From Abelmoschus esculentus (lineage: Eukaryota; Streptophyta; Magnoliopsida; Malvales; Malvaceae): 64,000 nucleotides of DNA. The stretch spans positions 15,153,501 to 15,217,500 of the forward strand of contig JAUCBN010000011.1 of NCBI GenBank assembly GCA_035048815.1, given 5' to 3'. Every line of letters starts with the position of its first letter. Within the stretch, counting starts at the first letter, position 1. Shown here piece after piece: positions 44,180-56,179 of the stretch. The position numbers and the translations under genes are program-made. The notes under the pieces were generated by a model, which searched no databases, was not told the origin of the DNA, and saw only the letters and a list, made by a program, of their open reading frames with translations.

Positions 44180-45533
44180 ATGGAAATAATGATAATATAT
44201 ATTTCACTCTAATAAAACATGTTTACAAGTTTTGGTCATTATGTTTACAAGTTGTTCATTAAAGAGAACATGTTCAGTTTTTATCAAACCCTACTGTATT
44301 TTCTCGCGAATAAAATAATAATTAATTTTATATATTTGATCCTTTCATGAAACATTGGACTTACAGTAATTTATAATATTGCCTTATTATCACAAAACAA
44401 GCTGACTGATTTAATGTCTGTTATTTTTATATTTTAGAGCAATTCCGTCAACCAAATTATTTTTGATGCCACAACAAACATACTTCTATGCTCAGCTTCT
44501 GTTGATTATCTTATTATAGATACTTTATTTATATGATTTTCAAGAAATCAAAAAATCCCTTAACAATATCCTGTGACTAATTTTTTTGCCATAAGATGCC
44601 CAATCAAAGTCATAATATGTTAAAATCCTTCTATTAGCTACAACTTTGAACAAAGTTCCTTTCCTTATATCTTTCTTCACATATCTTATATATCTCAAAG
44701 CAACTTCCAAATGTGATCTCTTTAGCTTTTGCATAAACTAAGATACTACACAACATACACAATGTTTATTTTTGTATGTGTTAAGTATATCAACGTTATA
44801 ATTTTTTTTTTATATGGTTGTATCTTCTTGTTCAGATCATTCATAGCAATTTGTTTCCTATCATCAAATTTTATTGAAGTTAATTTGATGTTCATTTCAA
44901 GAGGTGTTGAAATTAATTTTGCTTCCTCTACTCCTGAATCCTCAATTAACTTTATAGCATACTTTCTTTGATTTAACAATATTTTCTATTTTGATCTTAA
45001 GACTTTAAACCCAAGAAAATATTTTAAAACTCCTAGGTCTTTCATCTTGAACTTGATTCAACATGATTTTTAATTATGTAATCAAGACATTATTATTATC
45101 AGTAATCGTTAGAACATCTACATAGATTAACATTATTACGATCTAATCCATGTATACTTTTGTAAAAATAGAGCAATTTGACTTGTTTTGTTGATAACCA
45201 GACGCTAACAAAACCTTAGTAAGCTTCAAGTTTCATTATCTAAATGTTTGCTTCAGTTCATATATTGATTTTTGCAGTCTATACATATGATTCTCCCTCT
45301 GACTATAAAACCTAGGAGGCCTCTTCATATAAAATTCCAGATCTTCCTAAAAAAATATTGTAAACACCCATTTGATATAGAGGTCAATTAGATGCAGCAA
45401 CAACAACTAGCAGTGTTCGAATACTAATTAACTTGGTCACAGAAGAAAAAGGTCTCTCTATAATCTATAACCTTATTTTGATTGTATCCTTTGACCAACA
45501 ATAGTGCTTTGTATCGTCCAATAGCACCAAAGG
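44180..45533 (-). pseudogene. copia-2 RT C-terminal part and RNase H
   Basis: From the right, the minus strand gives GAIGRYKALLLVKGYNQ at about 45480-45530 (RT fingers) and damaged palm. 44746-44979 holds LNQRKYAIKLIEDSGVEEAKLISTPLEMN. 44540-44734 holds KRSHLEVALRYIRYVKKDIRKG and LTYYDFDWAS (RNase H start). About 44180-44500 holds SAEAEHRSM-like, LFCDNKAIL, and the copia tail ending TEHV..NEQLVNIMTKT. Many stops. The RT is split at 45533 by the solo LTR. Confidence 0.85.
45529..45533. repeat. Target-site duplication AAAGG of the solo LTR, left copy
   Basis: AAAGG at 45529-45533 and again at 46869-46873, on either side of TGATAAGTGC...GCACGCATCA. Copia RT reading is continuous across the joined site. 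Confidence 0.92.
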
Positions 45534-46868
45534 TGATAAGTGCTCAACTCACTATCACTTTCTACACTTTTCGTAGGCACTTATCATCAATTCTGCACCT
45601 ACTTTAACCAATGCATCTACTTAATATGATATATTTAGGGATTACACCTTTTAAGATTATATTTGTAGAAAAGGTATACTTTACTGCATTTTCTTATCTG
45701 TGCATGGACAAGTACTGCCGAGGAAGCAGAATGGGGCCGAGGCAGGACCTGATACCGAGGCAGCAGAGAAGAAAAGGGCAATATGACTGACAATTGAAGG
45801 AGAAAAATGAGGAGAACATTGCTGAACAAGAAGCCCAAGAATCTGAGCTGAACAACACAAGAAAAGCCCAAGGACAAGGCCACGCGAGATGAAACCTTCT
45901 AGAAGAACAAACTTGGAAATATTTACCCTATGTACATAACTTGTTCCCTACTCCAAGTTGTACTCTAATTAGGAAAGGTTTGCCCTAGGCCAAGCTTATA
46001 TAAGGCATAGCCGTCCTAGGGGTTAGAGAGACACACGATACATACCATAGATCTAGAGAGACGATTTTTGAGAGATTTTAGGAACAATTCATCCCATCAT
46101 GTTCTAAGCTTTCTTAGGGTTTTGGTGAAGGTTGTTAAGTATTTGTGAGAAGAGAGTTTACTTTGTTTCTTGTTTCTAATGCAATAAAAGATCGAAATTT
46201 GCTTATTCTTTGTCATTCCTTGTTCTTACATTCAAGCTCGAGAGAGAAGTTTGTAACTGATCTATTTATCTAATATTGAGAGAGTTAGATTCACGAAAGG
46301 GATAAGTACGGTGTTTCAATCAGGAAACACTAACTCGGCCTAGAGATAGTATAAGAATTTCAGCGGCTAAAAGAAGTGTGGGATTGGTTGGTGATTAAAT
46401 TGATTCACGCTGAGAGGTATCATCAAGGACTGGTCATCAACAGTATTTCGACTTAGAGATAAGCGTAATCATTCAAGGACACTTTGCCGAACTTTGATAA
46501 TTCTTCCCAAGAGCAAGAGATTGCCACGACGAGAAGCATTATCGCTGCCAAGACAGTATCTGCAGTACTGCCAAGGCAGTGCTTTGTAATTGTATTGGAA
46601 CAGAAGCAGATCAATCAAATCCACATTACAAAACAACCTGATCCAACCCTATCTCTCTCTCATATTTAACTTCTCTTTATTAAGTTAATTTATTTAGTTT
46701 AAATTAATATTCAACTTATCTGTGTTTTTACTTTTACAGAAGCAAGGAGACCAAAGGAGGCATATTGAGTATAGCAATCCCTAAGGAGACGATATTCGAT
46801 AAATACTTATCACTTTATTACTTGACGTGTACACTTGCACTTAATTGTGTATCTTTTAGCACGCATCA
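45534..46868 (+). mobile_element. Solo Athila-type LTR (1,335 bp)
   Basis: Starts TGATAAGTGC, ends ACGCATCA, and is flanked by a perfect AAAGG duplication. No internal Athila sequence is present, as left by recombination between two LTRs. It shares TATA block (TTATATAAGGCATAGCC at about 46000), TTTCACGAAAGG and CGAGAGAGAAGTTTG motifs with 49709-51048, in the opposite orientation. Confidence 0.9.
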
Positions 46869-46873
46869 AAAGG

Positions 46874-47718
46874 CTTGGTATTTTGTTTTGTAAACCCATT
46901 TATAACTAATGAGAGTCTTTTATGGAGGTAGAGGGACTACAAATTAAGTATGATTATTTTGTAAAGCTTGAATTTCCTCTTTCATGGCATAAACTCACAA
47001 AGGAAGTCTTAGGTTCAACAAGAAGAGAAGTTGAAGAAATAAAGGTCTATGTATCAGGTGAAAAATTTGTATAAGATATATTATGAGAAATATGGTATTG
47101 ACCTAAAGGAGAGGATTGACAAACTGGAACTAAATCTTTTTACCATTTGGGTTATCTGATCACCCTTGTAGATTTCTCTATGTAGAGGAGCAAAGGATGC
47201 AAGATTAATAGATCATTAAAAAATGCTGAAGTAGATTGTGAGAAAAAATGATGTAGGAGTAAAGGGTGCAGGGATAGAATAAGAAGGTGTGGAGTGATCA
47301 GGATCGACTAAAGGTTGTGGTTCAAAAGAGCTACTATGAGAATCAAGGGGAGAACTTGTTGAGACTATGCAATTAGGAGTAGAGATCAAGGTTAAAAAAT
47401 CATGATCAAAGAAAGAAGATGAAGTAAAGAAACTTGATCAAGAATACTGACGAAATTTAAAGGGAAAAATATTTTCATGAAAGACAACATCTCGATTAAT
47501 AAAAGAAGATTTACTTTAAATTAAATATAATATAACACTTTTAGACTAAAGAATATAACATTAAAACAACAAGAACATCCCTTGGAGAGAATTTAACACA
47601 AGATTTTGATAAAGTAGAATAACATAGACATCCAAAGACCTTAAGATGAGTAAAATCAAATTTGCATTTGTAAAGTGCCTCAAAAAGGGAACTCCATTGG
47701 ATAATGGAAGATGATAAC
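46874..47718 (-). pseudogene. copia-2 integrase end and RT N-terminal part
   Basis: Minus strand. 47541-47718 reads SSIIQWSSLFEALYKCKFDFTHLKVFGCLCY, the end of copia integrase. About 46874-46990 reads a degraded PLPP.K..ISYKWVYKTKYQAF, the start of RT. The sequence between is a low-complexity linker with stops. The region is bounded by two insertions. Confidence 0.8.
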
Positions 47719-49007
47719 TGTTGAGAGGATTGAATCCAAGAGGGGTAAATTAACACATTTAAAAATTTTGGGAATGATTGAAAAGATTGGAAAATGAAGA
47801 TATATGATTTATAGTGGTTCAATCTTCGAACAAGCTCTACATACACTAATTAGCTTCCACTAAGGATTTTTTAAACAATTCACTATTGAATTCATCCTCT
47901 TTTTTAAGCTTAAGAGACAACCGTTACAATAAGTCAATCTTTCTAGCAAAAGATTGACTTAACCTCACAATGTTTACAAATGAAAGGAATTTTCAAATAA
48001 AATGTTTCTCTCACAAGAAGATATTGCCCCAATTATAGAACACAGTCCCCAAACTCAAAAATAAAGATTAAAGATTACAAGAGTTGGGTGTACAAGATTT
48101 AGCAATGGAGTGCTTGAAAGTGGATTGTATCCTTGGATTTTACTTTAATGATCAATAGTTATTGTTGTTGCATTTGAGACTCGTTTTTATACTCTCTCAT
48201 TTAATTCTAACTGTTTGGGTGATTGAGATCATCAATATAGCTGTTAAGACACTTTATTCCCACCATAAATACACTTCTACAACCTTTGGGTTTGATACAC
48301 GAAACCCCTATATTGAAATGGTGATGAAATAGAAAGAGTCGTTACGTGCATTTAATAAGGGCGTATCAATAAGCTTAGCCCTTGTATCAATATGCTTAGT
48401 CTTTAAAACAGGGGTATATTGAAACGCTTAAAGGAACGTATCAATACATTTTTAATCTTTCAACCTCCGTATTGAAATGCCTTGAGGGTCGTATCAAAAT
48501 AGGTAAATTACCTTTTGAAAAATAACTTACAAGTAACGGTCAAATTATTATTAAATACTCAAAAAAACTTTGAGAAAAAACCCATTGTATCGAAACAATG
48601 TATAGGTGTATCAAAATGGTTTTAAATATAAATCTAATTAAAGTCCATGCCTATATCAAAACAGCCAAAGATAGTGTCGAAATACTTGTATCGGTACCAT
48701 TCCAAAATTGTTTCAAAACCTGAAATCATCTTTTTAAAATGTATCAAACTGTCCAAGTCCGTATTAAAACGCCTGCACAATTTGCTTTGAAATTAAGCAT
48801 GTTGTATCAAAACACCTAAGAGGCTTATCTAAATGCATGGAAAAACTTTAATACTTTAGCTTTGAAATTGACTTAGAAAATTATTGATGGGTTATTATTT
48901 TGACTTAGAAAAATAATATAACTTGTAATTGGGTTATAAACTTAAAAATGTATTTATAAAATAGTCCTTATATTTTTTGTTATATCAAAATCAAGTTAGG
49001 TTTTACG
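47719..49007. mobile_element. Unclassified about 1.3-kb insertion splitting copia-2 integrase, possible solo LTR
   Basis: The integrase motif CYLINRLP is split: one half resumes at about 49008 and the other ends at 47718. ATAAC at 47714-47718 and GTAAC at 49008-49012 may be a 5-bp duplication with one change. The insert starts TGTTGAGAGG and ends TTTTACG, which could be a mutated TG...CA. It contains TTTATAGTGGTTCAATCTTC and CAACCGTTACAA, familiar from other plant repeats. From 48355 to 48850 it has a cluster of GTATCAATAC/GTATCGAAAC motifs. Confidence 0.55.
48355..48850. repeat. Loose GTATCAATAC / GTATCGAAAC motif cluster
   Basis: More than ten spaced variants (GTATCAATA, GTATTGAAAC, GTATCGAAAC, GTATCAAAAC, GTATCGGTACC) in about 500 bp. 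They resemble degenerate forms of the Del LTR palindromes but sit in an unrelated insertion. Confidence 0.7.
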
Positions 49008-49698
49008 GTAACCTATAAATAACAAGTTGTTTGAAAACATTCTTCTTAAAATTTTAAGAGAATCTTGTATTGAAAATATAAGGCTCTAGCAACCTCAAAT
49101 AAGGGTTTATGTTTCCTTTTAGCTATGTCATTTTGTTGAGGGTATAGATACTTCTTTGATGAAGAATGTTATTAGATGTGAAAAAATCGAAACAAATTAT
49201 GTTAAAAGGCTCAGAACCATTGTCAGTGCGAGTGGCTTTAATTGTGGCTGAAAGCTATTTTTCAGTAAAAAAACGTTTAAGATATAATATCAGATTTTTT
49301 TAATCTCAACAGATATACACAAGTCATCCTAGTGTGATCATCAACAATGATTAGAAAAAATCTTTGACCTTCGTGAGTAAAAACACTATAAGGTCGCATA
49401 AATCTAAATGAATCAAATAAAAAAGGGAAGATAACCTAGAGGAGCTTAAAGAAAAAGTTAATATGGATTGCTTGACTAATGGGCAAATATGATAATGATG
49501 TTCATTATTAGAATGTAGAAGGAAAGGTAAAGACATTCGAGTCATTTTGGAAGAGCCAACATAACCTAAACTTGCATGCCAAAGTTTAGTTTTATTAAAA
49601 GAATATATTATAAAAAAGGAATCAGCATTACAAAGATCATGTAAAAGGTAAAAAAAAACAGAAGATAAACCTACAAAGGGAAAAAAAGAGACAAACAT
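49008..49698 (-). pseudogene. copia-2 GAG-pre-integrase and integrase core
   Basis: 49351-49698 encodes LWHASLGYVGSSKMTRMS and the HHYHICPLVKQSILTFSLSSSRLSSLF segment, the GAG-pre-integrase/zinc region. It then has LIHLDLCDLIVFLLTKVKDFF, the start of the catalytic core. About 49070-49350 encodes damaged core with a T.NGSEPFN-like block and a decayed TPQQNG region. It would insert copia cDNA, but frames break every 100-150 bases. The upstream part of copia-2 is cut off by the Athila-2 LTR at 49709. Confidence 0.85.
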
Positions 49699-49708
49699 GT
49701 AATGACTT

Positions 49709-51048
49709 TGATGCGTGTGCGCAATTGAGTGTAAGTGTACATGTCGCTAAGTAATAAAGTGATAAGTATATCGTGTATCATCTCCACAGGGATTGGTGTA
49801 CTTAATATGTCTCCGCTTATTCCCTTGCTCATGAAAATAGAGTAAAAACACAGATAAGTGGATTTGTTTAACTAACTAAAAAATTAAATAACAAAACATA
49901 AAATAAAAGGTTGAGAACGATATAGAGAAAATGGGTACGATCCAGCTGCGTCAATTAGTGGATTCAATTGATCTTCTTCTTGTCCAATGCAATTACACAA
50001 CACTGCTTCGAAAGTACTACAGATACAACCTAGGCAATATTGGTGTTCTCTACCGTAGCAATCTCTTGCACTTGGGCAGAGGCATCAAAGTTTAGCAAAG
50101 TGTCCGTAGTTGACTCCGCTTATCTCTAAGTTAGAGTGTTGTTGATGACTGGTCCTTAACAATACCTCTCAGCGTAAATCAACGATAAACACCAACCAAT
50201 CCAATACTTCTTTTAGCTGTTGAAACTCTTAACCTATCTCTAGGCCGAGTTAGTGTCTACAATACCGTACTTATCCCTTTCGTGAATCTACAGCTCTCGA
50301 TGCTAGATAAATATATTACTTACAAACTTCTCTCTCGAGCTTGAATGTAAGAACAAGGAATGACAATAGAATAAGCAAACTTTGATATTATTATTGCATT
50401 AGAGCAAAGAAACAAGAATCAACCTCCTCTCACTAATATCTACAACCTTCACCTATCCCTAAGAAATTTAGAATATAATGTCGTTTAGGTACAATTCTTA
50501 GGGACAAGGGTTTCTCTAAAAATCCGCTCTTTAAACAATATGGCCGGCTAGGGTATATATAGTCTTAACCTAGGGCAAACTTTTCCTAAATAGACTTCAA
50601 CTTGAAGTAAGGAACAAGTCTTCTTCAAAGGATCTGATATTTCCAAGTTTGCCGCCTTCTAGAAGGGTTTTCCCGCTTAGTCTTTGACTTGGGCTTTTAG
50701 TGCGCTAGCCTGGTCCAATTGGTGCGCTGCGTCTTTCAGAATGTTCTCTATATTTTTATCTTTCATTACGCCTCCATTGTTGGTGCTGCCACTCTGGATT
50801 CTGCCGCGGCCTTGTCCTCTGCCTCGGCCTCAACATTGCTTCACTACTGCTTCGGCCCTGGATATTCCTGTATGTACAGAATATGTAATAATATTTGCAT
50901 TCTCTATAAATATTGACTTTATAAGTGATGATAATAGAATATTCAATATTTGCGCAAAGAGTCCATATTTTAGTTCAAGTTGGTGTATAATAGATGCATA
51001 AAGTACCATGAGAAGGGTAGTAAATAACTGCCTTTTAGGCATTCATCA
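49709..51048 (-). mobile_element. Athila-2 3' LTR (1,340 bp)
   Basis: TGATGCGTG at 49709 to ATTCATCA at 51048. It shares length and blocks with the solo LTR at 45534-46868 (reverse orientation). Minus-strand TATA-like TATATATACCC lies at about 50555. On the right, the minus strand reads GAGTTTGGGGTATT directly before the LTR, a plausible polypurine tract. Bases 49704-49708 (GACTT) would be the target duplication, but the mate lies outside the window. Confidence 0.8.
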
Positions 51049-52036
51049 AATACCCCAAACTCGAACTATTTCTTGTCCTCAAGCAATGCAAGACATCAAA
51101 TTGCCGAACCTTACTCCCTTTGGTCTTACTTTTCCATATATTCTCCCCACCATGGTCATGTCTATCTTTCCGTTTTAGCCACTAGTTTACCCAAGGACTT
51201 TTACTAAGAAACTAGATATAAGGCTAGGTGAGTGTGTGCGTTTTGTGGACAAGATTGATTCAAGGCTTTCTTAGATAAACTCTAAGTTCAAGACAAATAG
51301 AATTTTAGACTAAAGCTGTCTCCTTAAAACAACAAGTCTTGAGCCAGTTTCGGGCACCTCAAGATATGCATTTTCTATTTTCTTCTTTTTCTTCTTTTTT
51401 TATTAACCGCCTATTTAGCATACTAGAGCCAGTTTCGTGCACCTCTAGCACGAAGGAGAGAAAAACTAGAGCCAATGATAGGCACCTCTAGTTATTTTTC
51501 CAAAAGTTTCTAAGTCTTTATCACCTAAGTTTATTAAAAGAATTCCTAAATCAAACAAGTCCAAAAAGTGTTTATTTTCTTTCTAACCCTAAAGCAAGCT
51601 TCTAAGTTTTATTCCATGAGTATCCTATGGTTATCCCTTCAAAACAGAACTTGACCATGGTAAGGAGAAAGATTTCTATAGCCTTAAAGGAGTAAACTAA
51701 AGCAAAGCTGATGTAGGGCAGTGCAAGATTATAAACAGTAATTCAAGAAAAGATAATATTGTAAAAAAAAGTTCAGAAAAAATTTACTCCCTTTTTATGG
51801 TAATACCGCGGTAGTGGGTAGCTTCGGTAGTACTTCTGCACCTACGATCTTCCCCAAACTCAAACCGAGCATTATCCTCAATGCTCAAAATATGAGGCAA
51901 ACAACAATTAAAATATGTAAATAGACAAAAGCAGTAAATGAAAGATTTATAACGACTCCGAGGAGCTGCTTGTACAGAGCATTCTCCTAGGCTTTACTGT
52001 TGATGCCTTTCGTCTAGATCCCTGTGCTGGTGATTG
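51049..52036 (-). other. Athila-2 3' non-coding region
   Basis: Long spacer between ORF3 and the 3' LTR, as usual in Athila. Contains TTCTTGTCCTCAAGCAATG next to the LTR. Three spaced variants of GAGCCAGTTTCGGGCACCTC lie at about 51353, 51428 and 51470. Confidence 0.65.
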
Positions 52037-53478
52037 TTATTGTTTGGCCAGCCGATGCGGCTGAACTCGATTGGGCAGTGTGCAATGCGTTGTTGCCGTA
52101 ACTTCATCTCCCTCTTCCACTTTGTCCGTATTTTCTGTTTGCACGATTTCTGTCCCGTCCCCTACCGTGGCAGTGGTTATTGAGGATTCATGTGATGAAA
52201 TATGGTATTCATCAATCTCGCGAGATAGAGTATCTCTGCTGAGACTGGGCATAGGGATAGGTTCCTTTTGGGGAGAGTTAAAGACGGCTCGCCTCTTGGA
52301 TGGCCTTTGACTGGTAGATGATACTCCGAAAGACCTTGCTGGCCTGGAAGGTCCAGCAACATGAAACTGTTGATGCGGTCGTGGCTGGAAAAATGGTTGC
52401 GGCCCTAGGGTAGGTGTTGTCTTAGTGTAAGGGGCGGCAATAACAAATATGTTGGCTAAGAATTCAGGGAATTGTGCCCCTTGATGTGGGAAGCTTTGCA
52501 TCATCATGTTGGCTAGAGATATGTTGAAGTCGCGTTGATACTCCATGTAGCGTTGTTGGCGAAGGTTTATGGCTATCATCCTTTGCAGAATTTCTTGATA
52601 TGGATCCGCTACGGCAGTTGGCTCGGCATAGGCTGGTGCTTCTGTTGAATACTGCCCTCCGGCGGTGAAGTCGGTAGTAAACTGCTGCGATGTTACTAGA
52701 CTTGTTCTGCATGTCTGATCTGCATAACTCGGTGGTAGAAATCTCTTGTCCATCCTTGCCGAGTTGGCGTATATTCATCAGTGTCTTCGACCAAAACTCC
52801 TGCATTAATGCACAAGGCAGAGATTAAACATGAGAAATAAAGCGGTTCACGTTTCTTCTTACCACATTCATGAATTTCGTGAAGAATGATCTCTCCAATA
52901 TTGATGCTTCTCTTCTTGATGATAGACTGGATCAACACCAGTCTTTTGCAATCCACTGTGCTGTTATAGGAGGTTGGGATAAGTCGTCTCTTGACAAAGG
53001 TAAACCACATCTTGGCCTCGAGTATTAGACGTTGCCTTGTTACTGAACCCTTATGGGCACCGGTTTCCCATGAGGTGTTGCTATAGCAAAGCTCATCTTT
53101 AATTTCTTCATAATATTCAGTGGTGATGCTGTCTACGAATTTGGCATGATCATCACGTGTGGGTGTGAGACCATAAAATCCATTGATGACTTTGGCATCA
53201 AGTTGCACAGGCTTGCCTCGGTAGTGTATAAAGAGGTTATCCTTGCTCGGCCCATATGCGTAAAATTCTCTCACAATTGTAGCGTTTGCCGGTTGAGGCT
53301 ATAGGCAGAATGACTCCCAATCTTGATGCTGAATCTTGTTGAACAAGTATGATTCAATGCCAAAGTATATCTCATTGGTTTATTGAAATCCTTGTTCTTT
53401 CCATAATTACCGAGCAATGAACGAGCAATTGAAGCGGTTAGCAATAGTGGCAGGGGTAAATCTTGTGTAAGAAGCCAT
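52037..53478 (-). pseudogene. Athila-2 ORF3 (plant transposon-protein domain), frameshifted
   Basis: An ATG at 53478 starts MASYTRFTPATI, but stops follow before 53274. 52696-53274 is open and holds VREFYAYGPSKDNLFIHYRG, INGFYGL, then SVTRQRLILEAKMWFTFVKRRLIPTS and SINIGEIILHEI. This matches the 'putative plant transposon protein' domain found as an extra ORF in Athila-type elements. After a frameshift near 52740 the frame 52037-52753 (238 codons) continues with a Gln/Pro/Ser-rich C-terminal region. Its biochemical role is unknown to me. It sits in the 3' position where Athila elements carry env-like or accessory ORFs. Confidence 0.75.
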
Positions 53479-53623
53479 TGATTGTTCGTGGAGAATGGTT
53501 TGAGAAATTCTGGAGTAAATAGAGATTGTTCTAAAAATTTCAAGATATAGTGAGAGCAAGATTGTTCAAGAAAGGAAAAGTAGCAAGAATACAAAATTAA
53601 ATAATGCACATCAATGAGTCTTC

Positions 53624-53633
53624 TTATATAGGC
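53624..53633 (-). promoter_or_regulatory. TATA-like motif upstream of Athila-2 ORF3
   Basis: Minus strand CCTATATAAG, about 150 bases before the ORF3 ATG, followed by an A/T- and C-rich leader. It could drive ORF3 separately. Only a sequence motif. Confidence 0.4.
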
Positions 53634-54058
53634 TGTAAAAATATGACTGTTAAAAAGTAGCCGTTAGGCATTTACTGTCTTGATGCACAGTTACTGCCAT
53701 GGCGAATTTCTCGGTAGAAAGCCGTTATACTGTTTTTTCCTGTTAGGAATTCTGCGGCTCTGACATAGTGCACTGCCGCGACAACAGATTTCTTGTTGGG
53801 GCATAATTTTTCTGCATTCGTAGCTTTATTTATTCTAAAAAAACATAAAAACATTGAAACATAATAACATAAAATACTGAAAATAACAATATATATACTA
53901 ATCCTAATATAATAACTAAAATTGAAGGGAGTAGATTATGTTACTTTTGAAGTGCATATGAATGCATCTCCCACGTTCATTATCTCTTTCTGGCTCGTAT
54001 CTTTCTTCATGAGTTGGCCAGTCCCTTCAGTGCATTCAGCTTCTCCTTTGGGTTTTAT
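53634..54058 (-). other. Spacer between Athila-2 protease and ORF3
   Basis: About 0.4 kb where RT, RNase H and integrase should be. No RT or integrase motif is visible in any frame. Confidence 0.6.
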
Positions 54059-54684
54059 TCATTTACCGAACAATCTGCTGAGCGTGCTGCCTAGGCAGGA
54101 TGTTTTAGTACCCTGATTTGGTTTATGGAGAGCCTTACATTCTGCTGGAGCGTTTGAATTTGTAAAATTGTGGAAGGCGTTCATCTTGACTTGTTGATCG
54201 TTTATCCGCATTGTGAGCTCGCCATTTTCCATATCAATGGTAGTGCGTCCAGTAGCAAGGAAAGGTCGACCCAATATGATCGGTGCATTGTCGTCGGCCT
54301 CACAGTCAAGGAAAAGAAAGTCGGCAGGAAATATAAACTTGTCGACCTTCACCAGATTATCCTCAATTTTACCTTCAGGATGCACATACGATCGATAAGC
54401 AAGTTAGAGCAGTACTGTTGTTTGTTTTGCCCATCCTATTCCAAGTTTTTGAAAAACTGATTTGGGCATAAGGTTGATGCTTGCTCCCAAGTTGCATAGG
54501 GCCTTTCCTTTATAACCATCCCCAATCGCATTGGGAATTATGAAGCATCTAGGATCCTTTAGCTTGGGCGGCATGCGATTATGCAACATGGCCATGCAAC
54601 CTTCAGTGGTTGCCACCGTTTCAAAATCTCCTAGCCTTCGTCGTTTGGATACTATGTCCTTTAAGAACTTGACATAGTTGGGCA
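54059..54684 (-). pseudogene. Athila-2 aspartic protease, cut by Del-3, with altered active site
   Basis: 54404-54684 encodes YVKFLKDIVSKRRRLGDFET, PPKLKDPRCFIIPNAIGD and CNLGASINLMPKSVFQKLG. 54059-54385 encodes HPEGKIEDNLVKVDKFIFPADFLFLD and APIILGRPFLATGRTTIDM. The order and length fit Athila protease. The catalytic loop reads N-L-G-A-S where relatives have D-L-G-A-S, so the catalytic Asp is lost. A single TAA at about 54401-54403, where relatives have Gln, splits the domain. The right end is the Del-3 insertion point. Confidence 0.85.
54680..54684. repeat. Presumed target-site duplication of Del-3 (GGGCA)
   Basis: Five bases before the TGTAAC terminus. The matching copy should lie beyond 64000. 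Confidence 0.5.
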
Positions 54685-55260
54685 TGTAACCCCCTTAGCC
54701 CGTCCTAAACGGAACCGGTACTAACGGGTTACACGAGGAATATCAAACCAAACCCGCGAAGGTTCGATTCGATAAAAAACCCTAAAACCGCTATATATTT
54801 TTTTATTATCTTACCTAGATGCACAATCTTATTCCTACATGTCAAGGTCTCATACCAAGCATTACCGGTAAAACATTAATTAAAAACATACATCCGATTA
54901 AACACTAACGTAGATTAAGGACTAAAATGTAAAACTTTTAAATTTAATTAGTAAAGTATAAATTCTTTCCATCAATGTTCAATTAAACATACAAGAGTTC
55001 CTCATAGCAAATTTCAACTTAAACGAATCATTCTATCATCATCAATTGCATGTTCTTCTAATTTAGGGACCAAAATGTAAATCTTCCAAAATACAAGGAC
55101 TTCATCCAAATTAGGATTACCATCTTGAAATTAAATCAACTTTATACTTGCATGCAAAATTTCAGCTCAAAATAACGTCGGTAAGCACCTTAATCGAACA
55201 AAGGAAGATATCTGGGACTAAAGTATAATTTCTAGCAACTTTCAATTCTTGGTGATCAAA

Positions 55261-55475
55261 GGTTTCGAAACCTTCCCAAAGGATTCGAAACTTTTTGTAA
55301 AAGGTTTCGAAACTTTCCTGGAAAATTTCAAAACTTTTCGCGTCTAGTAGCTATCCAGAATTGAAACTGCCCGCAAGGTTTCGAAACCTTGTGAAGGTTC
55401 CGAAACTATTTGACAACGATTTCGGAACCTTCACCCAAAGGTTTCGAAACTTTGGGTCTGGAACCAAAAGTTTCG
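55261..55475. repeat. Cluster of GGTTTCGAAACC palindromes in Del-3 left LTR
   Basis: About nine full or partial copies of a 12-base palindrome with TTCGAA core. It is at the same LTR position where Del-1 has ATCGAT-cored palindromes. Confidence 0.9.
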
Positions 55476-56179
55476 TTACGCTAAGTGCATACCAACTACT
55501 CAATAATCAACCATTAATTAGATCCACTAAATGCATCAATCCTAGGCATATTTAGTAACATATGGCACATAATCAACGACGACACGAACATCAATTAAGC
55601 TATAGGAATGCTCCCTAGGAATTGATTAACAACATATCAATCATGCTAGTACATGCTTCAACAATCAAAACAATTCCAAAGTTCAACAATTAACAATCAA
55701 ACAATAATGGTCTTATTACAATATAAACCAAAGCCTAAGTACACACTCCTCACATAGGTTGGGTTACACATTGCCTTGCCCAATTTGTTTTCCAAAAACA
55801 TACCAAATTCAAAGTGATTCTTCCCCTTGGTTTCCTTGCCTCGAACGAAGCCCCAAGTGCCTTTATTTTTCTGCAAGGATGAAAAGAGAGCTTAAGCAAA
55901 CATGCTTAGTGAGGAAGCTCTACGCAAATCATCAATGCATCAATTTAAAACCATGATGAAACCATAATTTGCAATACATTGTCAAAACATTCATGCTAAC
56001 ATCTCATGCTCATAATCTTTAAACCATATGCATCCTTGAGTTTACATAACCTTGTCAAAACAATTTATAAATGATGTACAATCTTCTTCTCAAATTCATG
56101 TATGTATATTGGCTTTCTAGTGACCACTTTAATGTGAGCCTTGAGTTCACCGAATACACGGATCCCTTGTTAGAGACCA

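Noticed and set aside
53672..53854. 60-codon minus-strand frame between protease and ORF3
   Set aside because: No recognisable motif, and it sits in the deletion spacer upstream of the TATA-like motif.
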